Positions 22,985 to 35,740 of a DNA stretch of 55,667 bases are shown here, piece by piece. Positions within the stretch are counted from its first letter, which is position 1. Every line of letters starts with the position of its first letter. This DNA comes from Rhizobacter sp. Lineage in GTDB: Bacteria; Pseudomonadota; Gammaproteobacteria; Burkholderiales; Burkholderiaceae_C. A model generated the notes under the pieces. It was given only the letters and a program-made list of their open reading frames with translations, was not told the DNA's origin and ran no database searches. The DNA lies in contig JADGRJ010000002.1 of NCBI GenBank assembly GCA_017881025.1, positions 1 to 55,667 on the forward strand, given 5' to 3'. Made by a program: the position numbers and the translations under genes.

Positions 22985-25678
22985 ATGACGGATCTTTCCC
23001 TGGCGCGCCACATCGGTGCGGTGCTCGCCCGCGCCGGCGAAGACCTCGACCCCGCCGAAACCGCCGAGTGGTGCGAAGCGCTCGATGCGCTCACCGCCGC
23101 GCACGGCCCGGCGCGCGCCCGCTTCCTGCTCGACGCGCTGCTCGCGCATGCGCGCCGACGCGGCGTCAACTGGCAGCCGTCGCTGATCACGCCGTACGTC
23201 AACACGATCTCGCTCGAGGACCAGCCGCCGTTCCCGGGCGACCTCGCCATGGAGCAGCGGCTCGCGGCGCTGATGCGCTGGAACGCGCTGGCGATGGTGA
23301 TGCGCGCCAACCGCGTCGAGAGCGGCGGCTCGGCCGAGCTCGGCGGCCACATCGCCAGCTACGCCTCGGCGGCCGACCTGTTCGAGGTCGGCTTCAACCA
23401 TTTCTTTCGCGCCCGCACCGAGGCCCTCGCCATGACGCCGAGCGGCGCCCTGCAGGGCGAAGTGCAGCTCGGCGACCTGGTCTTCTTCCAGCCGCACTCG
23501 GCGCCCGGCGTCTACGCCCGTGCGTTCCTCGAAGGCCGGCTCGGCGCCGACGACCTCGCGCACTACCGCCAGGAGCTCGTCGCGCCGTCGCACGGCGCGC
23601 GCGGCCTGACGTCGTACCCGCATCCGCAGCTGATGCCCGACTTCTGGCAGTTCCCGACCGGCTCGATGGGGATCGGCCCGATCAACGCGATCTACCAGGC
23701 GCGCTTCATGCGCTACCTGCAGCACCGCGGCCTGCTCGCTCCCGGCAGCGGCGCGCAGCAGCGTCGAGTCTGGGGCTTCTTCGGCGACGGCGAGATGGAC
23801 GAGCCGGAATCGATCGCCGCGCTGTCGCTCGCCGCGCGCGAGCAGCTCGACAACTGCACCTTCGTCATCAACTGCAACCTGCAGCGTCTCGACGGGCCGG
23901 TGCGCGGCAACGGCCGCATCGTCGACGAGCTCGAGTCGGTCTTCGCCGGCGCCGGCTGGCACGTGATCAAGTGCCTGTGGAGCTCCGACTGGGACGTGCT
24001 CTTCGCACGAGACCACGGCCACGCGCTGGCGCGCGCCTTCGCGCAGACCGTCGACGGCCAGTTCCAGACCTTGTCGGCGAAGGACGGCGCGTTCAACCGC
24101 GAGGTCTTCTTCGGCCAGAACGACGAGCTCAAGGCGCTCGTCGCCGACCTGCGCGACGAGGACATCGACCGCCTGCGTCGCGGCGGCCACGACGCGGTCA
24201 AGATCCACGCCGCCTTCGCCGCCGCCGTCGCCCACGCCGGCCGGCCGACCGTCGTTCTCGCCAAGACGATGAAGGGCTACGCGATGGGCGGGGCGGCGCA
24301 GGGCCGCATGACGACGCATCAGGCGAAGAAGCTCGACAGCGCCGGCCTCACCGCCTTCCGCGACCGCTTCGCGCTGCCGATGAGCGACGCCGACACGCAA
24401 GCGCTCGCCTTCTACAAGCCGGCCGACGACAGCGCCGAGATGCGCTACCTGCTGAGCCGGCGCCGCGCCCTCGGCGGCGCGCTGCCGGCGCGGCGCAGCG
24501 ACTGCGCGCCGGTGCCGGTGCCTGCGCTCGACGCGACCTCGGCCTTCGCGCTCCACGCCGACGGCAAGGAGATGAGCACGACGATGGCGTTCGTCCGCGT
24601 CCTCGGCAACCTGATGAAGGACCCGGTGCTGGGGCCCCGCGTCGTGCCGATCGTCGCCGACGAGGCGCGCACCTTCGGCATGGCGAGCCTGTTCCGCCAG
24701 GTCGGCATCTACGCGCCTTTCGGTCAGCTCTACCAGCCCGAGGACTCGGGATCGATCCTCTCGTACCGCGAGGACAAGAGCGGCCAGATCCTCGAGGAAG
24801 GCATCACCGAGGCGGGGGCGCTCTCGTCGTGGACGGCGGCGGCGACGTCGTACTCGACCCACGGCCTGGCGATGCTGCCGTTCTACATCTACTACTCGAT
24901 GTTCGGCTTCCAGCGCGTCGGCGACCTGATCTGGGCCGCCGCCGACCAGCGCGCGCGCGGCTTCCTGATCGGCGCGACCGCCGGCCGGACGACGCTCTCC
25001 GGCGAGGGCCTGCAGCACCAGGACGGCACCAGCCACCTCGTCGCCGCGACGGTGCCGAACTGCAAGGCCTACGACCCGGCGTTCGCCGGCGAGCTCGCCG
25101 TCATCGTCGATCGCGGCATGCGCGAGATGCTCGACGAGCAGAAGGACGTCTTCTACTACGTGACGGCGATGAACGAAAACGTCGCCCAGCCCACGCTCCC
25201 GGCCGAATCGCACGAGGGCGTGCTGCGCGGGATGTACCGCTTTCGCGCCGGCGGCCACGACGGCGTGCGCCGCGTCCAGCTGCTCGCGTCGGGCGCGATC
25301 CTCGGCGAGGCGATCAAGGCCGCCGCCGTGCTCGAGGCGGCGCACGGCGTCGCCGCCGACGTCTGGAGCGTCACCAGCTTCAGCGAGCTGGCGCGCAACG
25401 GCGTCGCCGCCGAGGCGGCGTGGCGCCACGGCACGACCGGCGTCGTGCGCAGCTACGTCGGCGAGCAGCTCGCGCCGACGCGCGGACCGATCGTCATCGC
25501 CACCGACTACGTCCGCGCCGTCCCCGAGCAGATCCGCGCCTTCGTGCCACCGGGCCGGCGCTGCGTCACCCTCGGCACCGACGGCTTCGGCCGCAGCGAC
25601 ACGCGCGCCGCATTGCGACGCCACTTCGAGGTCGACGCCGACGCGATCGTCCAGGCGGCGCTGCGTTCGCTCGGCTGA
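22985..25678 (+). CDS. Homodimeric-type pyruvate dehydrogenase E1 component (AceE-like), stand-alone
   Basis: An 897-residue TPP-dependent 2-oxoacid dehydrogenase close in length to E. coli AceE (887). Seen are TPYVNTIS, ELGGHIASYAS, and the TPP/Mg motif GDGEMDEPES ending in NCNLQRLDGPVRGN. Further along are EEGITEAGALSSW, the IPFYIYYSMFGFQR-like segment FYIYYSMFGFQRVGDL, and GEGLQHQDGTSHL. The protein would decarboxylate pyruvate, or a similar 2-oxoacid, and pass the acyl group to the lipoyl domain of an E2. No aceF or lpd follows; the next gene is convergent cls after only 15 bases. This is therefore either a second E1 paralogue using the E2/E3 of the main complex, or an E1 with another partner. 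Specificity for pyruvate is likely but not proven, so no symbol is given. Confidence 0.87.
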   Translation: MTDLSLARHIGAVLARAGEDLDPAETAEWCEALDALTAAHGPARARFLLDALLAHARRRGVNWQPSLITPYVNTISLEDQPPFPGDLAMEQRLAALMRWNALAMVMRANRVESGGSAELGGHIASYASAADLFEVGFNHFFRARTEALAMTPSGALQGEVQLGDLVFFQPHSAPGVYARAFLEGRLGADDLAHYRQELVAPSHGARGLTSYPHPQLMPDFWQFPTGSMGIGPINAIYQARFMRYLQHRGLLAPGSGAQQRRVWGFFGDGEMDEPESIAALSLAAREQLDNCTFVINCNLQRLDGPVRGNGRIVDELESVFAGAGWHVIKCLWSSDWDVLFARDHGHALARAFAQTVDGQFQTLSAKDGAFNREVFFGQNDELKALVADLRDEDIDRLRRGGHDAVKIHAAFAAAVAHAGRPTVVLAKTMKGYAMGGAAQGRMTTHQAKKLDSAGLTAFRDRFALPMSDADTQALAFYKPADDSAEMRYLLSRRRALGGALPARRSDCAPVPVPALDATSAFALHADGKEMSTTMAFVRVLGNLMKDPVLGPRVVPIVADEARTFGMASLFRQVGIYAPFGQLYQPEDSGSILSYREDKSGQILEEGITEAGALSSWTAAATSYSTHGLAMLPFYIYYSMFGFQRVGDLIWAAADQRARGFLIGATAGRTTLSGEGLQHQDGTSHLVAATVPNCKAYDPAFAGELAVIVDRGMREMLDEQKDVFYYVTAMNENVAQPTLPAESHEGVLRGMYRFRAGGHDGVRRVQLLASGAILGEAIKAAAVLEAAHGVAADVWSVTSFSELARNGVAAEAAWRHGTTGVVRSYVGEQLAPTRGPIVIATDYVRAVPEQIRAFVPPGRRCVTLGTDGFGRSDTRAALRRHFEVDADAIVQAALRSLG

Positions 25679-25693
25679 CGCGATCGAACACCG

Positions 25694-27115
25694 TCAGAGC
25701 TGGAACGCGAGCCAGAGCAACAGGCCTTCGGAGAGGTCGCGCAACAGCCCCGGCTCGGTCGGCTCGAAGCGAACCGCGCCGCCGCGCTCGCGCTCGATCC
25801 ACGCGGCGAAGCGGGCGACGTCGGTCGGCTCGTAGAACGCGACCATCAGCTCGTAGTTGAGGAAGAGACTGCGCAGGTCGAGGTTGGCCGAGCCGGCGAG
25901 CGCGAGCTGCTCGTCGATGACGACGACCTTGGCGTGCAGCATGAACGGCGCGAACCACAGGCGCGCCCCGGCGGCGGCGAGGTCGCGCAGCGGCCGGTGG
26001 CGGGCGACATCAGCGAGGCGATGGTTCGAGCGCCGCGGCAGGACGATGTCGACCTGGACGCCGCGCCGTGCCGCGAGCGTCAGCGCCATCAGCAGCGTCG
26101 CGTCGGGAATGAAGTACGGCGTCACGGCGAGGACGCGCCGCTGCGCCATGAAGCAGCCCGAGAGCAGCAGCGCCTGGACCGTGTCGTCGGCCTGTTCCGG
26201 CCCGCTCGGCACGAGCTGTGCGAGCGACGCGTCCGGCGGTGCGACCCGATACGGCGTCGGCACGTGGTGCGCGCCGACGCTGCGGCGGGTCGCGTGGTTC
26301 CAGTCCTCCTCGAACTGCTCGGCGGCGCGCACGGCGAGCTCGCCGTGCAGGTCGAAGCTGAGGTCGTGCCAGACCACGTCGCCGTGGTCCGGGTCGCCCT
26401 CGAAGTATTCGGCCGCGAAGTTGCGGCCGCCGCACCAGAACCGGGCCGCGTCGGCGACGACCATCTTGCGGTGGTTGCGCAGGTTGGCGCGGCCGCGCAG
26501 GATCGAACGGAACGGCGGCACGAACTTCACGACCTCGACGCCCGAGCGGCGCAGCGCGTCGATGTCGAGCCGGCCGGCGAGCCAGGCGCCGATGCCGTCG
26601 ATCAGCAGGCGCACCCGAACGCCCTGCTCGGCCTTCCGGCGCAGCGCCGCGGCGATCTCGTCGCCCAAGCGATCGCGGGCGAGGATGAAGGTGCAGACGT
26701 CGAGCGTCCGGGTCGCGCTCTCGACGACGCCGAGCAGGGCGCGGCGCGCGTCGCCGCCGTCGGCGTGGATCCGCAGCGCGTCGTAGGGCGCGGCCGGCGC
26801 GAGCCGCATCGATCGGCCGAGACGACGCGCCCAGAGGGATGCCGCCTCGTCGTCGTCGAGGGCGCCGGGCGCGACCGGCGGCAGCGGCAACGCGGAAACG
26901 TCGCGCATGCGGAGCTTGCGGCTGCCGAACATCAGGTAGAGCGGCACCGCGATGTACGGCAGCAGCGCGAGCGCGACCACCCAGGCGATCGCCGCCGACG
27001 GGTCGCGCCGCTGCGGCAGCGCGCGCGCGACGCCGACGTAGACGATCAGGCCGATCGCGACGACGATCGCGTGCAGCGTCAGCAGGTAGCGGTCGAAGAA
27101 GATGTCGAGCGTCAT
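25694..27115 (-). CDS. cls: Cardiolipin synthase (phospholipase D superfamily)
   Basis: A 473-residue membrane enzyme that joins two phosphatidylglycerol molecules (or related lipids) into cardiolipin. Two N-terminal membrane helices (about 5-25 and 38-58) carry the usual RRDPSAAIAWVVAL linker. Two HKD motifs form the active site: HRKMVVAD (with GGRNFAAEYFEGD after it) and HAKVVVID (followed by GSANLDLRSLFLNYE). Length and layout match bacterial ClsA/Cls. The ATG at 27115 was preferred to a TTG at 27127, which would lie within the T-run of the atp terminator. The atp terminator hairpin begins only 11 bases upstream of the start codon, so cls must have a promoter within or beyond it or depend on read-through. 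Confidence 0.9.
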   Translation of the reverse strand: MTLDIFFDRYLLTLHAIVVAIGLIVYVGVARALPQRRDPSAAIAWVVALALLPYIAVPLYLMFGSRKLRMRDVSALPLPPVAPGALDDDEAASLWARRLGRSMRLAPAAPYDALRIHADGGDARRALLGVVESATRTLDVCTFILARDRLGDEIAAALRRKAEQGVRVRLLIDGIGAWLAGRLDIDALRRSGVEVVKFVPPFRSILRGRANLRNHRKMVVADAARFWCGGRNFAAEYFEGDPDHGDVVWHDLSFDLHGELAVRAAEQFEEDWNHATRRSVGAHHVPTPYRVAPPDASLAQLVPSGPEQADDTVQALLLSGCFMAQRRVLAVTPYFIPDATLLMALTLAARRGVQVDIVLPRRSNHRLADVARHRPLRDLAAAGARLWFAPFMLHAKVVVIDEQLALAGSANLDLRSLFLNYELMVAFYEPTDVARFAAWIERERGGAVRFEPTEPGLLRDLSEGLLLWLAFQL

Positions 27116-27125
27116 CGCGGCACGC

Positions 27126-27162
27126 AAAAAACGAAACCCGCCGAGCCGGTGCCGGGCGGGTT
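27126..27162 (-). terminator. Intrinsic terminator of the atp operon
   Basis: Arms AACCCGCC (27135-27142) and GGCGGGTT (27155-27162) form an 8-bp stem with a 12-base loop. On the minus strand it is followed by TTTCGTTTTTTG. It lies 31 bases beyond the atpC stop. Confidence 0.85.
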
Positions 27163-27193
27163 CGTTCGCTCGCGGGCGGCGCGTCTCAGCACA

Positions 27194-27610
27194 TCACTTC
27201 TTGCGGTACTTGCGCAGGGCCGCGATCTGCGCCGCCATCGCCGCGAATTCGCCCTGTGCCTTGGCGAAATCGATGTCGCTCTTGGCGTTCTTCATCGCCT
27301 CTTCGGCGGCCTGCTTGGCCTCGTTGGCCTTGGCCTCGTCGAGGTCGTGGCCGCGGATCGCGGTGTCGGCGAGCACCGTCACCGACCCCGGCTGGATCTC
27401 GAGGATGCCGCCGGCGACGAAGACGAACTCCTCCTCGTCGTTGTCGGCTCGCAGGATGCGCACCGCGCCCGGCTTGATGCGGGTGATGAGCGGCGCGTGG
27501 CGGGGATAGATGCCGAGCTCGCCCATCTCGCCCGGAAGGGCGACGAACTTGGCCTCGCCGGAAAAGATGCTTTCCTCGGCGGAGACGACGTCGACGTGCA
27601 GGGTGGCCAT
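27194..27610 (-). CDS. atpC: ATP synthase F1 epsilon subunit
   Basis: A 138-residue subunit of the central stalk that also inhibits ATP hydrolysis. The N-terminal beta sandwich has the family markers [19 protein letters not shown] and [15 protein letters not shown]. The C-terminal part (about 88-138) is the helical hairpin with many Ala/Lys/Glu residues ([18 protein letters not shown]), ending in a basic KYRKK. It starts seven bases after the atpD stop and is the last gene of the operon, before a strong intrinsic terminator. Confidence 0.96.
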   Translation of the reverse strand: MATLHVDVVSAEESIFSGEAKFVALPGEMGELGIYPRHAPLITRIKPGAVRILRADNDEEEFVFVAGGILEIQPGSVTVLADTAIRGHDLDEAKANEAKQAAEEAMKNAKSDIDFAKAQGEFAAMAAQIAALRKYRKK

Positions 27611-27617
27611 GATTGCC

Positions 27618-29060
<1,443 letters not shown>

Positions 29061-29095
29061 TCAACTTGATGTCGTCAAACCGTGGATCGGAGCCG

Positions 29096-29965
29096 CTAGA
29101 CAGCGGCGGCACCCGCCACGATTTCCGAGAGTTCCTTGGTGATCGCCGCCTGACGCGTCTTGTTGTAGACGAGCTTGAGCTCGCCGATCACGTTGCCGGC
29201 GTTGTCGGTCGCCGACTTCATCGCGACCATGCGCGCCGACTGCTCGGAGGCCATGTTCTCGGCGGTCGCCTGGTAGACCAGCGCCTCGATATAGCGGACG
29301 AGCAGCTCGTCGATCACGACCTTGGCGTCGGGCTCGTAGATGTAGTCCCAGCCGTGCTTGCCCTCCTGCTTCTGCATCTGCTCGTCGGAGAGCGGCAGCA
29401 ACTGCTGGATCACCGGCTCCTGGCGCATCGTGTTGATGAAGCGCGTGTAGCAGAGGTAGACGGCGGAGAGCTGGCCGGCGGCGTAGGCGTCGAGCAGCAC
29501 CTTCACCGGGCCGATCAGCTTTTCGAGCAGCGGCCGGTCGCCGAGGTGGGTCGCGTGCGAGACGACCTTGGCACCGATCCGGTTCAGGAAGCCCAGCCCC
29601 TTGTTGCCGATCGCGACCGCCTCGGCCTTCTGGCCCCGGCTCTCGAGCTCCTTGAGCTTGGCCGTGGTCGCGCGCAGCACGTTGGTGTTGAGGCCGCCGC
29701 ACAGGCCCTTGTCGGTCGTGACGACGATGAAGCCGGCGACCTTCGCATCGGCGTTGGCGACCATGAACGGATGCTTGTACTCCGGCGTCGCGTGCGAGAG
29801 GTTGGCGGCGAGGCTTCTCACGCGCTCGGCGTACGGGCGCGCCGCGCGCATGCGCTCCTGCGCCTTCCTCATCTTCGACGCGGCGACCATTTCCATCGCC
29901 TTGGTGATCTTCCTCGTGTTCTCGACGCTCTTGATCTTGCCGCGAATTTCCTTGCCGGCTGCCAT
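29096..29965 (-). CDS. atpG: ATP synthase F1 gamma subunit
   Basis: A 289-residue rotor shaft subunit. The N-terminal helix [20 protein letters not shown] and [14 protein letters not shown], and the C-terminal helix with [16 protein letters not shown] and [20 protein letters not shown], are the two long helices of the coiled coil. The middle Rossmann-like part includes [11 protein letters not shown]. Length matches E. coli AtpG (287). There is a gap of 33 bases to atpA upstream. Confidence 0.97.
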   Translation of the reverse strand: MAAGKEIRGKIKSVENTRKITKAMEMVAASKMRKAQERMRAARPYAERVRSLAANLSHATPEYKHPFMVANADAKVAGFIVVTTDKGLCGGLNTNVLRATTAKLKELESRGQKAEAVAIGNKGLGFLNRIGAKVVSHATHLGDRPLLEKLIGPVKVLLDAYAAGQLSAVYLCYTRFINTMRQEPVIQQLLPLSDEQMQKQEGKHGWDYIYEPDAKVVIDELLVRYIEALVYQATAENMASEQSARMVAMKSATDNAGNVIGELKLVYNKTRQAAITKELSEIVAGAAAV

Positions 29966-29998
29966 GCGTGAGTCCTCTCTATGTCCGTCGAAATGCGA

Positions 29999-31552
<1,554 letters not shown>

Positions 31553-31641
31553 GTCAGGGCTTTCGCTCTGCAGTTCGGGCAGGCTGGTTGAAACTCAAGA
31601 GAAAACTCTGCTTCGACGCCGGTGCGGTTCGCGCAGCGGGG

Positions 31642-32187
31642 TCAGGCGGTCAGGGCCGCCTTCATCTGTTCGAGGCGGGCGCGGATCGAGGTGTCGAGCA
31701 CCTCGTCGCCGACGACGACGCGAACGCCGCCGATGAGCTCGGGGACGACGACGACGCTCGTCTCGAGCTTGCGCTTGAAGCGACGCTCCATCACCGCCTT
31801 GACGTCGGCGACCTGCGTCGCGTCGATCGGGAAGGCGCTTTCGATCGTCGCCTGCGAGACGCCGCTGCGGGCGTCGACGAGGGCCTGAAACTGCGCCGCG
31901 ATTTCGGGCAGCACGGCGAGCCTGCCGTTGTCGATCACCGTGTGCAGCAGGTTCCTGGCCGCGTCGCTCAGCGGCGCGCCCGAAGGCGTGCGGGCGACCC
32001 CGGTGAGCAGATCGAACACCTGCTTCGAGTCGATCTTCGGGTTGTCGGCGAACTGGCGCATCTGCGCGTTCGCGGCAACGTCGGCCAGCGCGCGGATCTC
32101 TCCGGCGAGCACGGCCGCGTCGCCGTTGGCTGACGCCTTCAGCAAGGCCTCGGCGTACGGGCGGGCGATGGTGGCGAGCTCGGCCAT
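31642..32187 (-). CDS. atpH: ATP synthase F1 delta subunit
   Basis: A 181-residue peripheral-stalk subunit linking alpha to the b dimer. The N-terminal helical domain (about 1-110) starts with [17 protein letters not shown]. The C-terminal motif [23 protein letters not shown] is the signature of the OSCP/delta family. It starts 15 bases after the atpF stop. Confidence 0.96.
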   Translation of the reverse strand: MAELATIARPYAEALLKASANGDAAVLAGEIRALADVAANAQMRQFADNPKIDSKQVFDLLTGVARTPSGAPLSDAARNLLHTVIDNGRLAVLPEIAAQFQALVDARSGVSQATIESAFPIDATQVADVKAVMERRFKRKLETSVVVVPELIGGVRVVVGDEVLDTSIRARLEQMKAALTA

Positions 32188-32202
32188 GTCAGCTCAGGCC
32201 CT

Positions 32203-32673
32203 TCAAAGCTGCGCCTTGAGCTGGCCGAGGAGATCGGCGTGCGTGCGTGCGTCGACCTCGCGGCGCAGGATCTGCTCGGCGCCGCGGACGGCGAGCGCGG
32301 CGACCTGCTCGCGCAGGGTCTCGCGCGCCTTGGTCGCTTCCTGCTCGGCTTCGGCGCGCGCGGCGGCGACGATCTTCGTGCCTTCCTCGCTGGCGCGCGA
32401 CTTGGCTTCCTCGATCATCGACTGCGCCAGGCGCTCGGCGTCGGCGAGGCGCTGCGCCGCGTCGGCACGCGCCGACGACAGCTCTTCCTCGATGCGCTTG
32501 TTCGCCGTCGCCAGCTCGGCCTTGGCCCTGTCGGCGGCCGACAGGCCCTCGCGGATCTTGTCCGCGCGCTCGTCGAGCGCGGCGGTGATCGGCGGCCAGA
32601 TGAACTTCATCGTGAACAGGCCGAGGATCACGAACACGATCATCTGGATCCAGAAGGTGGAGGTAATGCTCAC
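32203..32673 (-). CDS. atpF: ATP synthase F0 b subunit
   Basis: A 156-residue stator subunit. It has one N-terminal membrane helix (about 6-25, FWIQMIVFVILGLFTMKFIWPPI), then a long charged Ala/Glu/Arg-rich helix that dimerises and reaches to F1. The start is GTG at 32673; the N-terminus then matches the family (a few residues, then the helix). Only one b-type gene is present, as usual for non-photosynthetic proteobacteria. It lies 63 bases after atpE. Confidence 0.95.
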   Translation of the reverse strand: MSITSTFWIQMIVFVILGLFTMKFIWPPITAALDERADKIREGLSAADRAKAELATANKRIEEELSSARADAAQRLADAERLAQSMIEEAKSRASEEGTKIVAAARAEAEQEATKARETLREQVAALAVRGAEQILRREVDARTHADLLGQLKAQL

Positions 32674-32736
32674 GGTGCTTGCTCGCTGGGTGGTCGGGAA
32701 GGATGCGCCGGCGCGGTGCCGGCCACCGGCCCTCGA

Positions 32737-33947
<1,211 letters not shown>

Positions 33948-33962
33948 CTTTCTTGTCCAGGT

Positions 33963-34496
33963 CTAGCGTTCCGGGTTCCGGGGTCCGGGCACGCGCCAGA
34001 GCAGCGCGAACCAGTACGACAGCATGCACAGGACCATCGACGCCAGCAACGCCGGCCAGACGAGGCCGGGAACGATGCGCGCCGCCAGGACCAGCATGGC
34101 GACCGAGAGCGCCATTTTCACGAATCCCCACCACAACATGCTCACCGCGCTGACCACGGGCGAGAGCGACGAGAGGCGGCTCGTCGCGCCTCGCGCCATC
34201 AGCACACCGGGAACGACGACGACCGCCGCGCCGTAGGCCGCCGACACGGCACCGATCGTCCCGCCGACGAGCCAGGCGACGACCACCGCGACGGCGCCGA
34301 GCGCCACCTGCGCGGCGATCACGCGCCAGGGCGAGAGCGCCGGATGATCGCGCCGGAAGGCTTCGGCCTCGGCGCGCGTCATCGGCTCGTAGGCAAGCTG
34401 ATCGGCGTCGTCGTCGAAGGCCGGCCGCGAGGGCGCGCGACCGTCGCCACGGATCACCGCGTCGAGAGAGGGGCGCGGCAGGGCGACTTTCAGCAC
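33963..34496 (-). CDS. atpI: ATP synthase subunit I (AtpI), c-ring assembly factor
   Basis: A 177-residue membrane protein. The first 55 or so residues are hydrophilic and charged. Four membrane helices follow (from VIAAQVALGAVAVVVAWLVGG to LVWPALLASMVLCMLSYWFALLW), with the AtpI pattern of a Gly-rich first pair and an Arg-bearing loop. AtpI proteins help assemble the c ring and are the usual first gene of the operon. The start is GTG at 34496, ten bases from the AT-rich promoter region; this very short leader makes a later start (for example the ATG near residue 39) possible. Confidence 0.85.
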   Translation of the reverse strand: MLKVALPRPSLDAVIRGDGRAPSRPAFDDDADQLAYEPMTRAEAEAFRRDHPALSPWRVIAAQVALGAVAVVVAWLVGGTIGAVSAAYGAAVVVVPGVLMARGATSRLSSLSPVVSAVSMLWWGFVKMALSVAMLVLAARIVPGLVWPALLASMVLCMLSYWFALLWRVPGPRNPER

Positions 34497-34504
34497 AGCC
34501 CAAG

Positions 34505-34518
34505 ATTATACGTATAAA
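34505..34518 (-). promoter_or_regulatory. Probable atp operon promoter (-10 region) with perfect palindrome
   Basis: On the minus strand this reads TTTATACGTATAAT. It contains a consensus -10 box TATAAT (34510-34505) and a 12-base perfect palindrome TTATACGTATAA (34506-34517), the only AT-rich island of this gap. A -35 box is weak (TGGACG at 34540-34535, 16 bases from the alternative -10 TTTATA). Being palindromic, it could also serve the divergent gene at 34615. Confidence 0.5.
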
Positions 34519-34614
34519 CCCACCCGCGCCGGGACGTCCACAGCCATCGGCCGCAGCGTTGCGCGGCGCCGAAGCGAAGACGAAGGCGCATGCCATCATC
34601 GTTCCGGATCGCCG

Positions 34615-35721
34615 ATGCCGCCTGCTCTTTTTCGTCTCGCCGGAATCGCCGTTCTCGCCGCCGGCGCCGGCACGATGGCGGTGATCGCCGGCGATGCGCC
34701 GGCCGACGCCGCCGCGCATCACCGCGGCCACCGCTTCCAGAACAACTACGTCGAGTTCGAGCCGAAGGGCATCGGCGCGTTGCTGAAGTGGCGCATCGAC
34801 GCGGAGCGCGCCGGCTTGCCGAAGCCGCCGCAACAGGAGACGCCGCGCGTCGCCGCCGATCTCGCCTTCCTGCACGCCAACGCCGTCGCCGGCGCGGCGA
34901 TGGTGCCGTCGGTGACGTGGATCGGCCACGCCAGCACGCTGATCCAGGCGGGCGGCAGCAACGTCCTCACCGACCCGGTCTTCTCCGAGCGCGCGTCGCC
35001 GTTCGGCTTCGTCGCCCCGAAGCGCCGCCTGCCGCCGGGACTGGCGCTCGCCGAGCTGCCGCACATCGACGCCGTCGTCGTCTCGCACAACCACTACGAC
35101 CACCTCGACGCGGCGAGCGTGAAGGCGCTCGCCGCACAGGCCGGCGGGCCGCCGCTCTTCATCGTTCCGCTCGGCGTCAAGGCGTGGCTGGCGGACTCGG
35201 GCATCGGCCACGCGGTCGAGCTCGACTGGTGGCAGAGCGCGCGCATCGGCGCGGTCGAGATCGTCCTCACGCCGGTGCAGCACTGGTCGGGGCGTTCGCT
35301 CGGCGACCGGATGGAGACGCTCTGGGGCGGCTACGCGATCTTCGCGCCCGACTTCCAGGCCTTTTTCGCCGGCGACACGGCGTACTCGAAGGACTTCGCC
35401 GACATCCACGCGCGCTTCGCCGCGCGCCACGGCGCCGGCCGTGGCTTTGACGTCGCGCTGCTGCCGATCGGCGCGTACGAGCCGCGCTGGTTCATGAGCT
35501 CGCAGCACGTCGACCCCGCCGAGGCGGTGCAGATCCATCGCGACCTCGGCGCCGAGCGCTCGATCGGCATCCACTGGGGAACGTTCCAGCTCACCGACGA
35601 GTCGCTCGACGAGCCGCCGCAGGCGCTCGCGCGCGCGGCGTTGCAGGCCGGCCTCGGCGACGATGCCTTCACCGTGATGGCGATCGGCGCGACGCGCCGG
35701 TTCGCGCCGCGTCCGCCCTAG
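34615..35721 (+). CDS. MBL-fold metallo-hydrolase, NAPE-PLD/RomA-like, probably exported or membrane anchored
   Basis: A 368-residue protein of the UlaG/NAPE-phospholipase D-like branch of the metallo-beta-lactamase fold. The metal-binding signature is SHNHYDHLD (HxHxDH). It is preceded by TWIGHASTLIQ and TDPVFSERASPF, and followed by PVQHWSGR, FFAGDTAYS and IGIHWGTFQLTDE, which supply the remaining metal ligands and the family's C-terminal histidine. A hydrophobic N-terminal stretch (about 5-30) could be a signal peptide or anchor. Family members act on phosphodiesters, but the bacterial ones are mostly uncharacterised, so no substrate is claimed. It is monocistronic, divergent from atpI and convergent with the epimerase gene. 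Confidence 0.85.
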   Translation: MPPALFRLAGIAVLAAGAGTMAVIAGDAPADAAAHHRGHRFQNNYVEFEPKGIGALLKWRIDAERAGLPKPPQQETPRVAADLAFLHANAVAGAAMVPSVTWIGHASTLIQAGGSNVLTDPVFSERASPFGFVAPKRRLPPGLALAELPHIDAVVVSHNHYDHLDAASVKALAAQAGGPPLFIVPLGVKAWLADSGIGHAVELDWWQSARIGAVEIVLTPVQHWSGRSLGDRMETLWGGYAIFAPDFQAFFAGDTAYSKDFADIHARFAARHGAGRGFDVALLPIGAYEPRWFMSSQHVDPAEAVQIHRDLGAERSIGIHWGTFQLTDESLDEPPQALARAALQAGLGDDAFTVMAIGATRRFAPRPP

Positions 35722-35740
35722 ACCCGCGCCGCGAAGCGAC

